Assembly (NCBI GenBank): GCA_963665405.2 | Contig: CAXXUH010000004.1 | Location: 1,261,770-1,325,769, forward strand | Reading direction: 5' to 3' | Length of the DNA: 64,000 nt | Source of the DNA: G963665405 sp963665405 | GTDB lineage: Bacteria; Chloroflexota; Dehalococcoidia; Lucifugimonadales; G963665405 | Part shown: in pieces, positions 16,723-26,265 of the stretch | How positions within the stretch are numbered: the stretch's first letter is position 1 | Layout: each line of letters starts with the position of its first letter | Position numbers and translations under genes: made by a program | The notes under the pieces: generated by a model | Database searches by the model: none | What the model was told of the DNA's origin: nothing | Seen by the model: the letters and a program-made list of their open reading frames with translations, nothing else

Positions 16723-18651
16723 ATGGAACCAGGACGTTCGCAGGCCGTCGCGACCGGCCCTCCGGCGCCCCACCGGAAGCAGAAGAAGCCCGACTTCACC
16801 GAGCGCCTGAGGGCCACGCCGACCAGGCCCGGCGTCTACCTCATGCGGGGCGCCGCCGGCGAGGTGCTCTACGTCGGCAAGGCCGCAAGCCTCCGAAACC
16901 GGGTACGCTCCTACTTCGCGAGTCCCCGCTCTCTTGCCCCCAAGATACGGGCCCTTGTAAACAGGGTCGCCGACTTCGACTTCATCGTCACCGAGTCGGA
17001 GCAAGAAGCGCTGATCCTCGAGAGTAACCTCATCAAGCGCCACCGGCCCCAGTACAACGCGCGCCTGAAGGACGACAAGAGCTATCCGTTCATCAAGATC
17101 GACATCTCCGAGGATTTCCCCCAGGTCTACATCACTCGCAAGGTGGCCAAGGACGGGTCGCGCTACTTCGGGCCATTCGCCAGCGCCGGGAGCGTCCGCC
17201 GCACCCTCGCGCTGCTGAAAAAGCTGTTCCCATACCGGTCGTGCACCAAGACGATCACCGGCACCGATCCCCGCCCCTGCCTCGACTACTACATACACCG
17301 CTGCGCGGGTCCATGCATCGGTGCCGTCGACAGGGCCCGGTACCACGAGATCATCGACCAGGTGATCCTCTTCCTAGAGGGTAAGACCGACCGGGTCGTC
17401 AGCTCCATCGCCGGGCGAATGGACGAGGCCGCTGAGACCCTCGAGTTCGAGCGGGCGGCGATCCTCCGGGACCAGCTCAGGGCCATCGAGAGCGTCCACG
17501 AGGGCCAGAAGGTGCTGCACCTGACGTCCGAGAACATGGACGTCATCGCGGTGGCGGCCGGCCCCCGCGAGGCCTGGGTCGAGGTCTTCTTCATACGCCA
17601 GGGCAAGCTGATAGGCCGCGACCACTTCGTCATGGCTGGCACACAGGACGAGGAGCCGGCGCGGATCGTCACCGCCTTCGTGAAACAGTTCTACGGCGCC
17701 AACCCCTACGTGCCGCCCCGCATCCTGGTCCAGCACCCGCTGGACGATGCACCGGCGATCCACGAGTGGCTGCGTGGTAAGCGGGATGGGCCTGTCCAGA
17801 TACACGTTCCGCAGCGCGGCGAGAAGCGCAGACTCGTGCAGATGGTGGCCGAGAACGCCGCTCAGGGCGTCGAGCAGCTAAAGGCACGCCAGAGCGAGGA
17901 GAGCAACCTGGACATCGCCATGGCCGAGGTGCAGGAAGCTCTGAACCTGCCGCGGCTGCCCAGCCGGATCGAGTGCTACGACATCTCCAACATCCAGGGG
18001 ACCAATGCCGTCGGGAGCATGGTCGTCTTCGAGGATGCCAAGTCCAAGTCGTCCCACTACCGGCGGTTCAAGATCAAATCGGTGGACGGGATCGACGACT
18101 ACGCCATGATGCGCGAGATGCTGACCCGGCGTTTTCGCCGCCTGGGGAGGACCGCCGAGAACGGCTCCTCCGGCGGCGCGGGCTCCAGCCCGCCGACGGG
18201 CTCGGCAAACGGAAGCTCCTGGGGCATCATCCCCGACATGGTGCTGATAGATGGGGGAAAAGGGCACCTGGGCGCCGCCCTCCAGGTGTTCCTTGAGCTG
18301 GGCATCGACTTCGTTCCTCTGGCCGCGATCGCCAAGGAGAACGAAGAGATATTTGTCCCTCAGACCCCTGAGCCGATCATACTGCCCCGGTCCTCGCAGG
18401 GGCTCTTCCTGCTCCAGCGCTGCCGGGACGAGGCCCACAGGTTCGCCATCACCTTCCACCGGGAGCGGCGGTCCAAGAAGAGCGTTTCGTCGGTCCTCGA
18501 CGACATCCAGGGAGTCGGTCCCAAGCGCCGAAAGATGCTGCTCAGGCGGTTCGGGTCGGTCAAGGGCATCCGGGAGGCCGAGCTGGACACGCTCGCGTCG
18601 GTGCCCGGCATGACGCTGAGCCTCGCCCGCCGTATCAAGGAGTACCTGTAG
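16723..18651 (+). CDS. uvrC: UvrABC excinuclease subunit C
   Basis: This 642-residue nuclease makes the two incisions in nucleotide excision repair after UvrB loads at the lesion. In order: GIY-YIG domain (GVYLMRGAAGEVLYVGKAAS, ~37-56), UVR/UvrB-interaction helix pair (MDEAAETLEFERAAILRDQL, ~230), RNase H-like C-terminal nuclease domain (ECYDISNIQGTNAVGSMV, ~412), and tandem helix-hairpin-helix at the C terminus (DIQGVGPKRRKMLLRRFG). There is a Gly/Ser-rich insertion around residues 475-500. Length is normal for the family. Confidence 0.96.
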   Translation: MEPGRSQAVATGPPAPHRKQKKPDFTERLRATPTRPGVYLMRGAAGEVLYVGKAASLRNRVRSYFASPRSLAPKIRALVNRVADFDFIVTESEQEALILESNLIKRHRPQYNARLKDDKSYPFIKIDISEDFPQVYITRKVAKDGSRYFGPFASAGSVRRTLALLKKLFPYRSCTKTITGTDPRPCLDYYIHRCAGPCIGAVDRARYHEIIDQVILFLEGKTDRVVSSIAGRMDEAAETLEFERAAILRDQLRAIESVHEGQKVLHLTSENMDVIAVAAGPREAWVEVFFIRQGKLIGRDHFVMAGTQDEEPARIVTAFVKQFYGANPYVPPRILVQHPLDDAPAIHEWLRGKRDGPVQIHVPQRGEKRRLVQMVAENAAQGVEQLKARQSEESNLDIAMAEVQEALNLPRLPSRIECYDISNIQGTNAVGSMVVFEDAKSKSSHYRRFKIKSVDGIDDYAMMREMLTRRFRRLGRTAENGSSGGAGSSPPTGSANGSSWGIIPDMVLIDGGKGHLGAALQVFLELGIDFVPLAAIAKENEEIFVPQTPEPIILPRSSQGLFLLQRCRDEAHRFAITFHRERRSKKSVSSVLDDIQGVGPKRRKMLLRRFGSVKGIREAELDTLASVPGMTLSLARRIKEYL

Positions 18652-18675
18652 CCGACTGATGAAGAATCGGGCGCG

Positions 18676-18755
18676 CAGAGGGGCGAAGCCCCTTTCCTGG
18701 GAGTCTGAGGGTATCCCTCAGATACAGAATATCCCCCTCTTCTTACGAAACAGGG
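18676..18755. repeat. Intergenic palindromic repeat, third copy
   Basis: This has the same order as the copy at 11440-11535: a GGGGC-GAA-GCCCC hairpin, GGGAGTCTGAGGG-TA-TCCCTCAGATA, then a pyrimidine/purine stem (TCCCCCTCTTC ... ACAGGGGA) whose loop differs. It lies between the uvrC stop and the convergent LLM gene, as the other copies lie in gaps beside gene ends. Confidence 0.55.
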
Positions 18756-18810
18756 GACGTGTGGGACGGCCGGAAACGTTTCCTAGCACCCCGCTGGAGA
18801 GGGCCGTCCC

Positions 18811-19770
18811 CTACCCTGACCCCTGCGCCAGCGGCCGGACCTCGTTCGTGAAGCGCTCCAGGTTGTCGAGGGTCTCCTGGAGGCTGCTGCCCTGGAAGCC
18901 GAAGAAGAGGTGCTTCACCCCGGCGTCTCCGAAGGCGCGGATGTCCCCGGCTATCTCGGCGGACGTTCCCGTGAAGGGACGGCGATCTTCGCCGGCGGCC
19001 GGCTGGGTCGCACGGTGACCCCACGCTCCGGTGTGGTAGGCGACGTCGATCGTCGACGGGTCCCGTCCGATCTCGCGGGCGTAGCCGTCGAGCCTTCCCA
19101 GATACTCCCTTAGCTGATCGGCGGTTCTCACCGGGTACGTCGGGTTGATCCCGATCGGGTACCAGCAGTCGCCCAGCTCGGCTGTCCGCCGAAGCGCCCG
19201 AGGGCTCTCCCCGCCGATCCAGATCGGCGGATGAGGCTTCTGCACCGGCTTCGGCTCGAAAGCGATGTTCGAGAAGCGGACGTACTTGCCGTCGACGGAC
19301 GGGTCGTCAGACGTCCACAGCTCCTTGAAAGCGCGGATGTACTCGTCTGTGACAGCGCCCCGCTCGCCGTACGGGGGAGCTGCCAGGGCCTCGAACTCCT
19401 CCCGCATCCACCCCACCCCGCATCCCACCACCAGCCGGCCCCTGGAAAGGACGTCGATCGTGGAGAGTATCTTGGCCGTGTGCACCGCCGCCCGGTACGG
19501 CACCACCATGACCGAGGTCATCAGCCTGATCGTCGACGTCTGGCCCGCCAGAAAGGCCAGCATCGTCAGCTGCTCCAGGTAGTCGGCCGTGCCGGGGAAG
19601 TCGCCGCCCTGGGAGTACGGGTACCGCGACTCGATCCCCTTCGGGAAGACCAGGTGGTCGCTGACGTAGACGTAGGCGAACCCCAGCTCTTCGCCGCGCC
19701 GCGCCATGGCCTCGATCGACTTGGGCGACGCCAGGGGGCCCTGAACCGGGACGTCGAATCCGTAGTCCAT
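18811..19770 (-). CDS. LLM-class F420-dependent oxidoreductase
   Basis: This 319-residue luciferase-like (alpha/beta)8 barrel has the signature of the TIGR03619-type F420 group: GRLVVGCGVGWMREEFEAL at about residues 112-130 and PHPPIWIGGESPRALRRTAE at ~188. These proteins use reduced F420 (or FMN) on unknown substrates. It ends the minus-strand cluster behind the stomatin-like gene, with only 6 bp between them, so co-transcription is likely. It is not a close duplicate of the LLM gene at 2634-3530. Confidence 0.88.
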   Translation of the reverse strand: MDYGFDVPVQGPLASPKSIEAMARRGEELGFAYVYVSDHLVFPKGIESRYPYSQGGDFPGTADYLEQLTMLAFLAGQTSTIRLMTSVMVVPYRAAVHTAKILSTIDVLSRGRLVVGCGVGWMREEFEALAAPPYGERGAVTDEYIRAFKELWTSDDPSVDGKYVRFSNIAFEPKPVQKPHPPIWIGGESPRALRRTAELGDCWYPIGINPTYPVRTADQLREYLGRLDGYAREIGRDPSTIDVAYHTGAWGHRATQPAAGEDRRPFTGTSAEIAGDIRAFGDAGVKHLFFGFQGSSLQETLDNLERFTNEVRPLAQGSG

Positions 19771-19776
19771 ACCGCG

Positions 19777-20643
19777 CTATCCCTTGCCCTTGCCGTCGCC
19801 GTCGCCGCGGCTGCCGCCACGCATGAACGATCCGAGCAGGCTCGTGAACTCCATCGGGAAGATGAACTTGGTCGCCGGGGACGACCCCAGCTCCTTCAGC
19901 GTCTCGAAGTACTGGAGGCTCAGAGTGTTCGAGTCGACGTTCTGAGCGACCGAGTAGATCTTGTCCAACGCGTTGCTGAAGCCGTCGGCGCGCAGGATCG
20001 CCGCCTGCTGATCGCCCTCGGCCTCCAGGATCTCGCCCTGGCGCTGGCCCTCCGCCTTCAGGATGGCTGCCTGCTTCTCGCCCTCGGCACGGTTGATCTC
20101 GGCCTGCCGCGATCCCTCGGACTCCGTGATCTCGGCGGTCTTGATCGCCGCGGCCGACTTCTCCCGCTCCATCGCGGCCTTGACGCCGGTCGGCGGGTCG
20201 ATCTCGTTGATCTCCACCTGGTTCACCTTGATGCCCCAGCGTCCCGTGACCTCGTCCAGCCGGACCTGAAGCAGGTCCCGAATCTTCTCCCGCTCCGACA
20301 GGGCCGCGGCCAGGGTCGTGGCGCCGATGACTGCCCTGAGGGTGGCGAATGACAGCTGTATTGTGGCAATCCTGAAGCTTTCGATGTCGAGGAGCGCCTT
20401 CCTCACCGCTTCGTCGTCGGACAGGACCTTGTAGTAGATCACGTAGTCCATGTCCACCACCACGTTGTCGGCGGTGATGTACTTCTGCGTCGGCACCTGG
20501 TCCACCTGCTCCCGGAGGTCCACCTTGAGCGGTTGGTCAATGAACGGGATGACCACCCTGATGCCCGGCCCCCTCACACCCAGGAACTTGCCGAATCTCA
20601 GGATCACCATCTTCTCGTACGTTTTCACTATTCTCCAGAACAT
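19777..20643 (-). CDS. SPFH/band 7 (slipin-type) membrane protein
   Basis: This is a 288-residue stomatin homologue. A short N-terminal hydrophobic/hairpin part precedes the SPFH domain (KMVILRFGKFLGVRGPG, then ITADNVVVDMDYVIYYKV). A long Ala/Glu-rich coiled-coil follows (EREKSAAAIKTAEITESE, then GSRQAEINRAEGEKQAAIL), and a Gly/Asp tail. It forms homo-oligomers in the inner membrane. AGGAGGG precedes the ATG. It sits 14 bp after nfeD, the classic pairing in which NfeD clips the stomatin partner. Confidence 0.92.
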   Translation of the reverse strand: MFWRIVKTYEKMVILRFGKFLGVRGPGIRVVIPFIDQPLKVDLREQVDQVPTQKYITADNVVVDMDYVIYYKVLSDDEAVRKALLDIESFRIATIQLSFATLRAVIGATTLAAALSEREKIRDLLQVRLDEVTGRWGIKVNQVEINEIDPPTGVKAAMEREKSAAAIKTAEITESEGSRQAEINRAEGEKQAAILKAEGQRQGEILEAEGDQQAAILRADGFSNALDKIYSVAQNVDSNTLSLQYFETLKELGSSPATKFIFPMEFTSLLGSFMRGGSRGDGDGKGKG

Positions 20644-20657
20644 ACAGAATCCCTCCT

Positions 20658-22049
20658 CTACTCGTCCGTCCTCATTACCTTGAGAGTCAGGCCTTCCAGA
20701 TCGGATACGATCACCTTCTCGCCAGCGCTGATCACCTTACCATCATCGCTCTCGGCCGTCCACAACTCGCTCTCCACTCGCACCATGCCCTTCGGATCGA
20801 GGTCGGAATGGACGACGCCGATCACTCCAAGCAGCTTCTCCAGGGTCGTAGGTATGGGTGGCACCTTGGTGAACAGGACCAGCCTGACGAAGAGGACGAG
20901 GGTACCGAACAGCGAGGCGGAGACGCCCACGATCAACCAAACATTAACGCGAAAACTGGGGCCTGAGATGGGCTCAGGCGTGAACCCGCCGAAGAGCAGG
21001 AACGCGCCTAGGACGAAGCTGACCGCCCCACCGACCCCGAATATCCCTATGCCCGGCGCCTGCATCTCGAAGAAAAAGAGGAGAAGCCCGAACAGGAGCA
21101 GTCCGACGCCGGCCCAGTTCACCGGCAAGCTTCCGGCCGCGACGAACGACAGAGCAAGGGCGATTGCACCGATGACGCCGGGGACGATAATCCCGGGACT
21201 CAACAGCTCCAGGAGGATGCCCAGCCCGCCGATACTGAGCAGCAGGAAGGCGATGTTGGGATCGGCGAGGAACCCCAGGAATCGCTCGACCAGGGTTCTC
21301 TCGACCACGTGCAGCGACAGCCCCGATGTGTCGAGGACGACCGCCTGGTCGCGGACCAGGACGGTCAAACCGTCGATCTGGTCCAGCAGGTTCCCGAGGT
21401 CCCTGGCGATCAGGTCGATGATGTCGATCTCCAGCGCCTCGGATGCCGAGTAGGAGACCGCCTCCAGGACGGTCTGCTCCAGGGCGTCGGCGTTCCTGCC
21501 GCGCTCGTCGGCGATGCTCCTAATGAACGCCGCGGCGTCCTGGGTCGCCTTCGATGCGAGTGTGTCCGGCAGGTCCTCGCCTGAGGGTCCTACCGGAGAG
21601 GCCGCGCCGATGTTGGTCGTGGGGGCCATCGCGGCGACGTGGGCGGCGGCCGCTATGAAGGTACCCGCCGACGCGGCCTGAGCTCCCGCCGGTGAGACGT
21701 AGACCACCACCGGGATCTCCGCCAGCAGGATGTCCGCGACCATGTCCCTGGTGGAGTCCAGCCGGCCACCCGGGGTGTCGAGTACGACGATGACCAAGCT
21801 CGCGCCGTCGTCCACCGCCTTGTCGATGCCCCTGCCCAGAAAGCGGGCGGAGATCGGGTCGATAGGTCCGTCGATGGAGAGGACGGCGCCGTGGGCGTCC
21901 TGGGCCGTGGCGTAGGGAGTGCCGTGAGCCAGGACGAGTCCGAACGCCCCCAGGAAGAAGAGGACCAGCGACAGCGGCCGCCTCACGCGCCGGATCGGTC
22001 CGGCGCTAAGAGCGCCCGTGGCGGTGGGGAACCCGCCTGTAATGTTCAT
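20658..22049 (-). CDS. nfeD: NfeD-type membrane-bound ClpP-like serine protease
   Basis: This 463-residue protein has a signal/anchor (~25-50) and a ClpP-class protease domain with the catalytic Ser in AQAASAGTFIAAAAHVA and the Lys in DTLASKATQDAAAFIR. About four transmembrane helices follow (FLLLSIGGLGILLEL, VIGAIALALSFVA, VGLLLFGLLLFFF and others). A C-terminal NfeD OB-fold ends it (LGVIGVVHSDLDPKGMVRVE). This full-length form works with the adjacent stomatin in membrane quality control. The operon order nfeD-stomatin matches that found in many bacteria and archaea. Confidence 0.92.
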   Translation of the reverse strand: MNITGGFPTATGALSAGPIRRVRRPLSLVLFFLGAFGLVLAHGTPYATAQDAHGAVLSIDGPIDPISARFLGRGIDKAVDDGASLVIVVLDTPGGRLDSTRDMVADILLAEIPVVVYVSPAGAQAASAGTFIAAAAHVAAMAPTTNIGAASPVGPSGEDLPDTLASKATQDAAAFIRSIADERGRNADALEQTVLEAVSYSASEALEIDIIDLIARDLGNLLDQIDGLTVLVRDQAVVLDTSGLSLHVVERTLVERFLGFLADPNIAFLLLSIGGLGILLELLSPGIIVPGVIGAIALALSFVAAGSLPVNWAGVGLLLFGLLLFFFEMQAPGIGIFGVGGAVSFVLGAFLLFGGFTPEPISGPSFRVNVWLIVGVSASLFGTLVLFVRLVLFTKVPPIPTTLEKLLGVIGVVHSDLDPKGMVRVESELWTAESDDGKVISAGEKVIVSDLEGLTLKVMRTDE

Positions 22050-22136
22050 CCGGCGCAGGCCTCACGACGGGCCGGGGCGAAGGGTGACCCCCTCGCCCCG
22101 ACATCCGAGCCCAGGTTGTGTAGCCGGCCATCGCGG

Positions 22137-23534
22137 CTATCCGGTAACGCCCAGCTCCTTCTCCGTCTGACCCAGTACGATGTCGATTCCAGCTACGATC
22201 CGGTCTACCTCTTCCCTCGTTACGCACAGCGGCGGAGACAGGGAGATGAGGCCGTGTCCACGCGGGCGGATGATTAAATGCTGTTCGTGGAACTTCTCGG
22301 CCAGGCTCTCCTCGAGCTTCATCTCATCGGGGTACAGCTCCTTGGTCTCCCGATTCTTGACCAGCTCGATGGCGAGGAGCAGGCCGATGCCCCGGACGTC
22401 GCCGACGATTGGATGGTCGGCTTTGACGCCTTCGAGCTGCTCCTTCATGTAGGCGCCTGTCTTGCGAGAGTTCTCAACCAGACCCTCGTCCTCGATGATC
22501 GCGATGTTCTTGAGCGCCGCGGCGGCCGCGACCGGGTGTCCGCCGTAGGTCAGCGCCTGTGGGAAGACGTTCTTCTCTCCCGCGAACGCGTCCGCGATGC
22601 GCGTGCTGACGATCGTCGCCGCCAGGGGCAGGTAGCTGCTGATCAGGCCCTTGCCCATGGTCATGATGTCCGGCACGAAGTCCCAGTGCTCGGAGGCGAA
22701 CATCTTGCCGGTGCGCCCGAACCCGTTGATGACCTCGTCGATGATGAGTACGATCCCGTACTTGTCGCAGACCTCCCGCATCCTCGGCCAGTAAGTAGGC
22801 CCGGGCACGGTGACCGCGTCTGAAGCGGTGTCGCCGACGATCGGCTCGCCGATGAAGGCCGCGATCGTCTCCGGTCCGTGCAGGATGATCAGGTCCTCGA
22901 CCGCCTTGACGGCGTTCTCTGCGATCTCGTCGATCGTGGTCCCGCCCATCTCGGGCCTGTAGGCGTTCGCCTGGGGCGCATAGATCATGCCGGGATAGGC
23001 CGGCTCGAAGTCGTGCCGACCGCCATGGCCGCCGAGCCACATGGTCAGGCCCAGCCCCCCGTGGTACGAGCCCTTCCTAGAGATGATCTTGTACCGGCCG
23101 CCGTCCCCCCGCCGATGGTGGTAGGCCTTGGCGATCTTCACGGCCGTCTCGTTGGCCTCCGACCCGCCGGTGACCGGCCAGACGCGGTCCAGGTCACCTG
23201 GGGTTATCTCAGCCAGCTTCTGGCAGAAGCGGGCGGTGACCTCTGTCGTCGTGGCCTGGGGGAAGTAGGCCAGCTTCCGCATCTGCTCCATGGCCGCGTC
23301 CGCGATGTCGGTCCGGCCGTAGCCGACGTTCACGCACAGATAGCCGCCGTTCACGTCCATCCAGGTGTCGCCGTTCGAGTCGACGACCTCCAGCCCCTTG
23401 CCGCTCACTATGATCGTGGGATCGCCCTCCTCCGCCATCCTCAGCCAGTCACGGAAGTGCATCCACTGGTGCTCGAGCGAGGATCGACGCAGCGCCTCGG
23501 TGTCCAGGGTTTCTCTCGTCTGCACGTCTACCAT
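22137..23534 (-). CDS. Class III aminotransferase (paralogue 1)
   Basis: This 465-residue PLP enzyme resembles omega-amino-acid:pyruvate transaminases. Motifs: DVNGGYLCVNVGYG, PVTGGSEANETAVKIAKAYH, SYHGGLG, IIDEVINGFGRTGKMFA (PLP Asp) and the Schiff-base Lys in MTMGKGLISSYLPLAA. AAGGAGA precedes the ATG. It is closely similar throughout to the next gene upstream, from which it is separated by 54 bp, so the pair arose by tandem duplication. The substrate is unknown. The downstream neighbour is nfeD. Confidence 0.9.
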   Translation of the reverse strand: MVDVQTRETLDTEALRRSSLEHQWMHFRDWLRMAEEGDPTIIVSGKGLEVVDSNGDTWMDVNGGYLCVNVGYGRTDIADAAMEQMRKLAYFPQATTTEVTARFCQKLAEITPGDLDRVWPVTGGSEANETAVKIAKAYHHRRGDGGRYKIISRKGSYHGGLGLTMWLGGHGGRHDFEPAYPGMIYAPQANAYRPEMGGTTIDEIAENAVKAVEDLIILHGPETIAAFIGEPIVGDTASDAVTVPGPTYWPRMREVCDKYGIVLIIDEVINGFGRTGKMFASEHWDFVPDIMTMGKGLISSYLPLAATIVSTRIADAFAGEKNVFPQALTYGGHPVAAAAALKNIAIIEDEGLVENSRKTGAYMKEQLEGVKADHPIVGDVRGIGLLLAIELVKNRETKELYPDEMKLEESLAEKFHEQHLIIRPRGHGLISLSPPLCVTREEVDRIVAGIDIVLGQTEKELGVTG

Positions 23535-23588
23535 TCAGGTCTCCTTCTTTGTCTGCTGACGACCGTTCGTGTCTCGGGTTGTGCCGGG

Positions 23589-24968
23589 CTACCTCTTCAT
23601 GTCGAGCTCGCCCTCGAGCTCGCCTATCGACTCGTCGAGGGCGGTGACGATCTCGTCGATCTCGCTCCTCGTGATGCACAGTGGCGGCCCGAGCGTGAGG
23701 CCGTGATCCCCGGCGAACAGGATCAGACCGCGGTTCCTGAACTTCTTGGAGAGGCGCTCTGCTATGCGCTCGTCCGTGGAGAACGCCGCCCTCGTTGCCC
23801 TGTTGCTCACCAGCTCTACCCCGATGAGAAGTCCCAGACCCCGGACATCGCCGATAATCGGATGCTTCTCCATCAGCTCTTCGAGCGATCCCTTGAAGTA
23901 GGCCCCGACCTCGGCCGAGTTCTTGACCAGGCCCTCGTTCTCGATGATCTCGATATTCTTCAGGGCCGCTGCGGCCGCGACCGGATGACCGCCGTAGGTC
24001 AGGGCGTGGAACATCTGGTTGCCGGGCCCTCCGAAGTAGTCGGCGACCTCCTTCTTTACTATCGTTGCGGCGACCGGAAGGTAGCTGCTGACGATGCCCT
24101 TGGCCACCGACATGATGTCGGGGACGACCCCCCAGTGGTCGATGGCGAACATCTTGCCGGTGCGCCCGAAGCCGGTGACGACCTCGTCGGCGATCAGCAG
24201 GATGCCGTACTTGTCGCATATCTCGCGGATCATGGGCCAGTACTCGTCGCCAGGCACCGACACCGCTCGTGGGCTGGCCACCGGCTCCCCGATGATCGCG
24301 GCCACGTTGCGTGGATCGTGGAACTGGATCAATTTCTCGGTGGCCTCGGCGCACAGCACGGCGCACTCGGAGGGGGTCCGGCCGCCGAACTCGCAGTGAT
24401 ACGGGTTGGGCTGCGGCGCGTAGAGCATGCCCGGGATCGCCGGCTCGAAGTCGGTCCGGCCTCTGACTCCGTCAGAGTCGCCCAGCCATAGGACCCCGCC
24501 CGTCGTCCCGTGGTACGAGGCCTTGCGGCTGACGATCTTGAATCGGTCCGGCTCCCCGACGCGGCGGTAGTATGCCCGCGTGATCTTGAGCGCAGATTCG
24601 TTGGCCTCGGAGCCTCCGCTGACCTGGAACACCCTGGAGAGGCTGCCTGGAGTTAGCTGAGCCAGCTTCTCGGCGAGCTGGATGACCGGCACCGTCGTCG
24701 TCCCCATGGGGAAGTAGTTGACCTTGGTCATCTGCTCGTAGGCCGCGTCGACGATCTCCTGGCGCCCGTACCCGACGTTCACGGAGACGTAGCCGCCGTT
24801 GACGTCGATCCAGGACTTGCCGGAGGAGTCGGTGACGCGGACCCCTTTCCCTTCCACCATTACCAGCGGGTCGTCCTCCTCGGCCATCTTGGTCCAGTCG
24901 CGGCTGTGCATCCACTGGTGGCGAAGCGAGCTTTGCCGAATGGCCTCACCCTCGGAGACAGTAACCAT
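23589..24968 (-). CDS. Class III aminotransferase (paralogue 2)
   Basis: This 459-residue PLP enzyme is the tandem paralogue of the gene at 22137-23534. It shares the opening SSLRHQWMHSRDWTKMAEED and the motifs QVSGGSEANESALKITRAYY, LIADEVVTGFGRTGKMFA and the Schiff-base Lys in MSVAKGIVSSYLPVAA. GAGAGG precedes the ATG. It is transcribed ahead of paralogue 1 and after the phosphotriesterase-like gene, which suggests a catabolic operon on an amine or lactone/ester substrate (inference). Confidence 0.9.
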   Translation of the reverse strand: MVTVSEGEAIRQSSLRHQWMHSRDWTKMAEEDDPLVMVEGKGVRVTDSSGKSWIDVNGGYVSVNVGYGRQEIVDAAYEQMTKVNYFPMGTTTVPVIQLAEKLAQLTPGSLSRVFQVSGGSEANESALKITRAYYRRVGEPDRFKIVSRKASYHGTTGGVLWLGDSDGVRGRTDFEPAIPGMLYAPQPNPYHCEFGGRTPSECAVLCAEATEKLIQFHDPRNVAAIIGEPVASPRAVSVPGDEYWPMIREICDKYGILLIADEVVTGFGRTGKMFAIDHWGVVPDIMSVAKGIVSSYLPVAATIVKKEVADYFGGPGNQMFHALTYGGHPVAAAAALKNIEIIENEGLVKNSAEVGAYFKGSLEELMEKHPIIGDVRGLGLLIGVELVSNRATRAAFSTDERIAERLSKKFRNRGLILFAGDHGLTLGPPLCITRSEIDEIVTALDESIGELEGELDMKR

Positions 24969-25084
24969 CTGGTCCTCTCTTTCTGATTCGGGAACGGCCT
25001 GGTCCGAGGCCTATCCGTCCGATCAAACGCATTATAGCGGTCGGCGGGTGCGGAGGGAAGTCCAGCCCAGAACGGCCGGCGCCC

Positions 25085-26145
25085 CTACACGAACGTCAGG
25101 ATCGTCCTGGGATTCTCCACCAGGATCTTGTTTATCTGATCTTCGGACACCCCACGGGTCCGCATCCGCGGCACGATGTTGTCCAGTATGTGGTCGTAAG
25201 TCTTGCCTCCGTAGGCGGAGTAGCGGAACCTGAAGCAGACGTCGTGGGCCATTACGAGCTTGTTGCCGTACCCCTCCCCGACCAGGTACTCCATGCTCTC
25301 CATCCGCTGGACGTCGCTGGGCATGTCCACGTTCTGGTCGACCACCGCCCCGAGAGAGGTGTCCTCCATGCCGAAGGTGTCCCACTCCATGAAGCAGCCG
25401 GTCTCGGCAAGGCTCTTGAGCCATCCCCGGTCCTTGAAGCTGTCGAGGTGGCCCATGACGACGCGCTGGGGATCGGCCCCGGCCTTGACGAGAGTCTCCA
25501 TGATGTTCGGCGGTGAGTCGGGGTGGAACCCCGGGTGGATGAGGATCGGCGCGCCGATCTCTTTCTGAGCGTGGACAGAGGCCCGGAGGACCTTGCGCTC
25601 GTTCTCGCTCGTCGGCCACATATTGCCGACCTCTCCGATGATCCCCGACCGTATCCCCGTATCGCCGACGCCTACCGTGACGTCCCGAATTATCTCATCG
25701 GCGATCGCCTCCTCGGTGCGGCGATCCATGTCCGCAGGATGTGAGACCGCGGCACGTAGTGGCTGGCGCCCATGATGATGTTGAGCCCGGTGGCCCGGGA
25801 CATGCGGGCCAGCGAGAGGGGATCCCGTCCAATACCGATGCTGGTCGTGTCGACCAGAGAGTGGCCGCCGGCGTGCCTGTATCTGAAGACCTGCTCGGTG
25901 ACCTCGGCCTCGTCGAGCAGTCTCATGGTGTCCAGGTTATACGACCACCGCAGGCCGATGCCACCCAGGCGGTCCATAGTGAGCGGCGCGTCTATCCAGG
26001 CCCTGTCGTTCGCCGCCTCGGGAGGCTCGAAGTAGCAGGTGAGGTCGAGCACCAGATGTTCGTGCGTAAGGGTGATCCCGAGGTCGTTGGGATCGATCGG
26101 GCCGAGAACGGTCTGGACCTTGCCGGCTTGTTTCGAGTCGGTCAT
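25085..26145 (-). pseudogene. Phosphotriesterase-family amidohydrolase, one frameshift
   Basis: Two overlapping frames together make one phosphotriesterase/lactonase-like protein of about 350 residues. The 5' part (26145 to ~25735) carries TLTHEHLVLDLTCYF with the HxH metal ligands and ends GASHYVPRSH. The 3' part resumes at about 25730 with MDRRTEEAIADEIIRDV and contains IRSGIIGEVG, APILIHPGFHPD, VVMGHLDSF and LVMAHDVCFRF, the remaining metal ligands. One base appears to be missing near 25735. This could be a true mutation or an assembly error. The start ATG at 26145 has GAGG upstream (GTG at 26151 is the alternative). The family hydrolyses lactones or phosphoesters using two metals. Confidence 0.8.
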
Positions 26146-26265
26146 CGTCACCTCGCGCTATGAGTCGGCCTCACGTCGTCTCCTCGATCGGAGACCACGC
26201 TCCTCCGCAATGGTGTTGTACGCACAGCCGTGCGCCCCTTCAGACTTCTCATACCCCAACCCGCG

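Noticed and set aside
19231..20352. 373-codon plus-strand frame opposite the LLM and stomatin genes
   Set aside because: Spans two real genes on the other strand; repetitive Leu/Arg/Asp composition comes from the stomatin coiled-coil read backwards.
22878..24491. 537-codon plus-strand frame opposite the two aminotransferases
   Set aside because: Antisense shadow of two well-supported enzymes; composition rich in His/Arg/Gly/Asp typical of reversed GC-rich codons.
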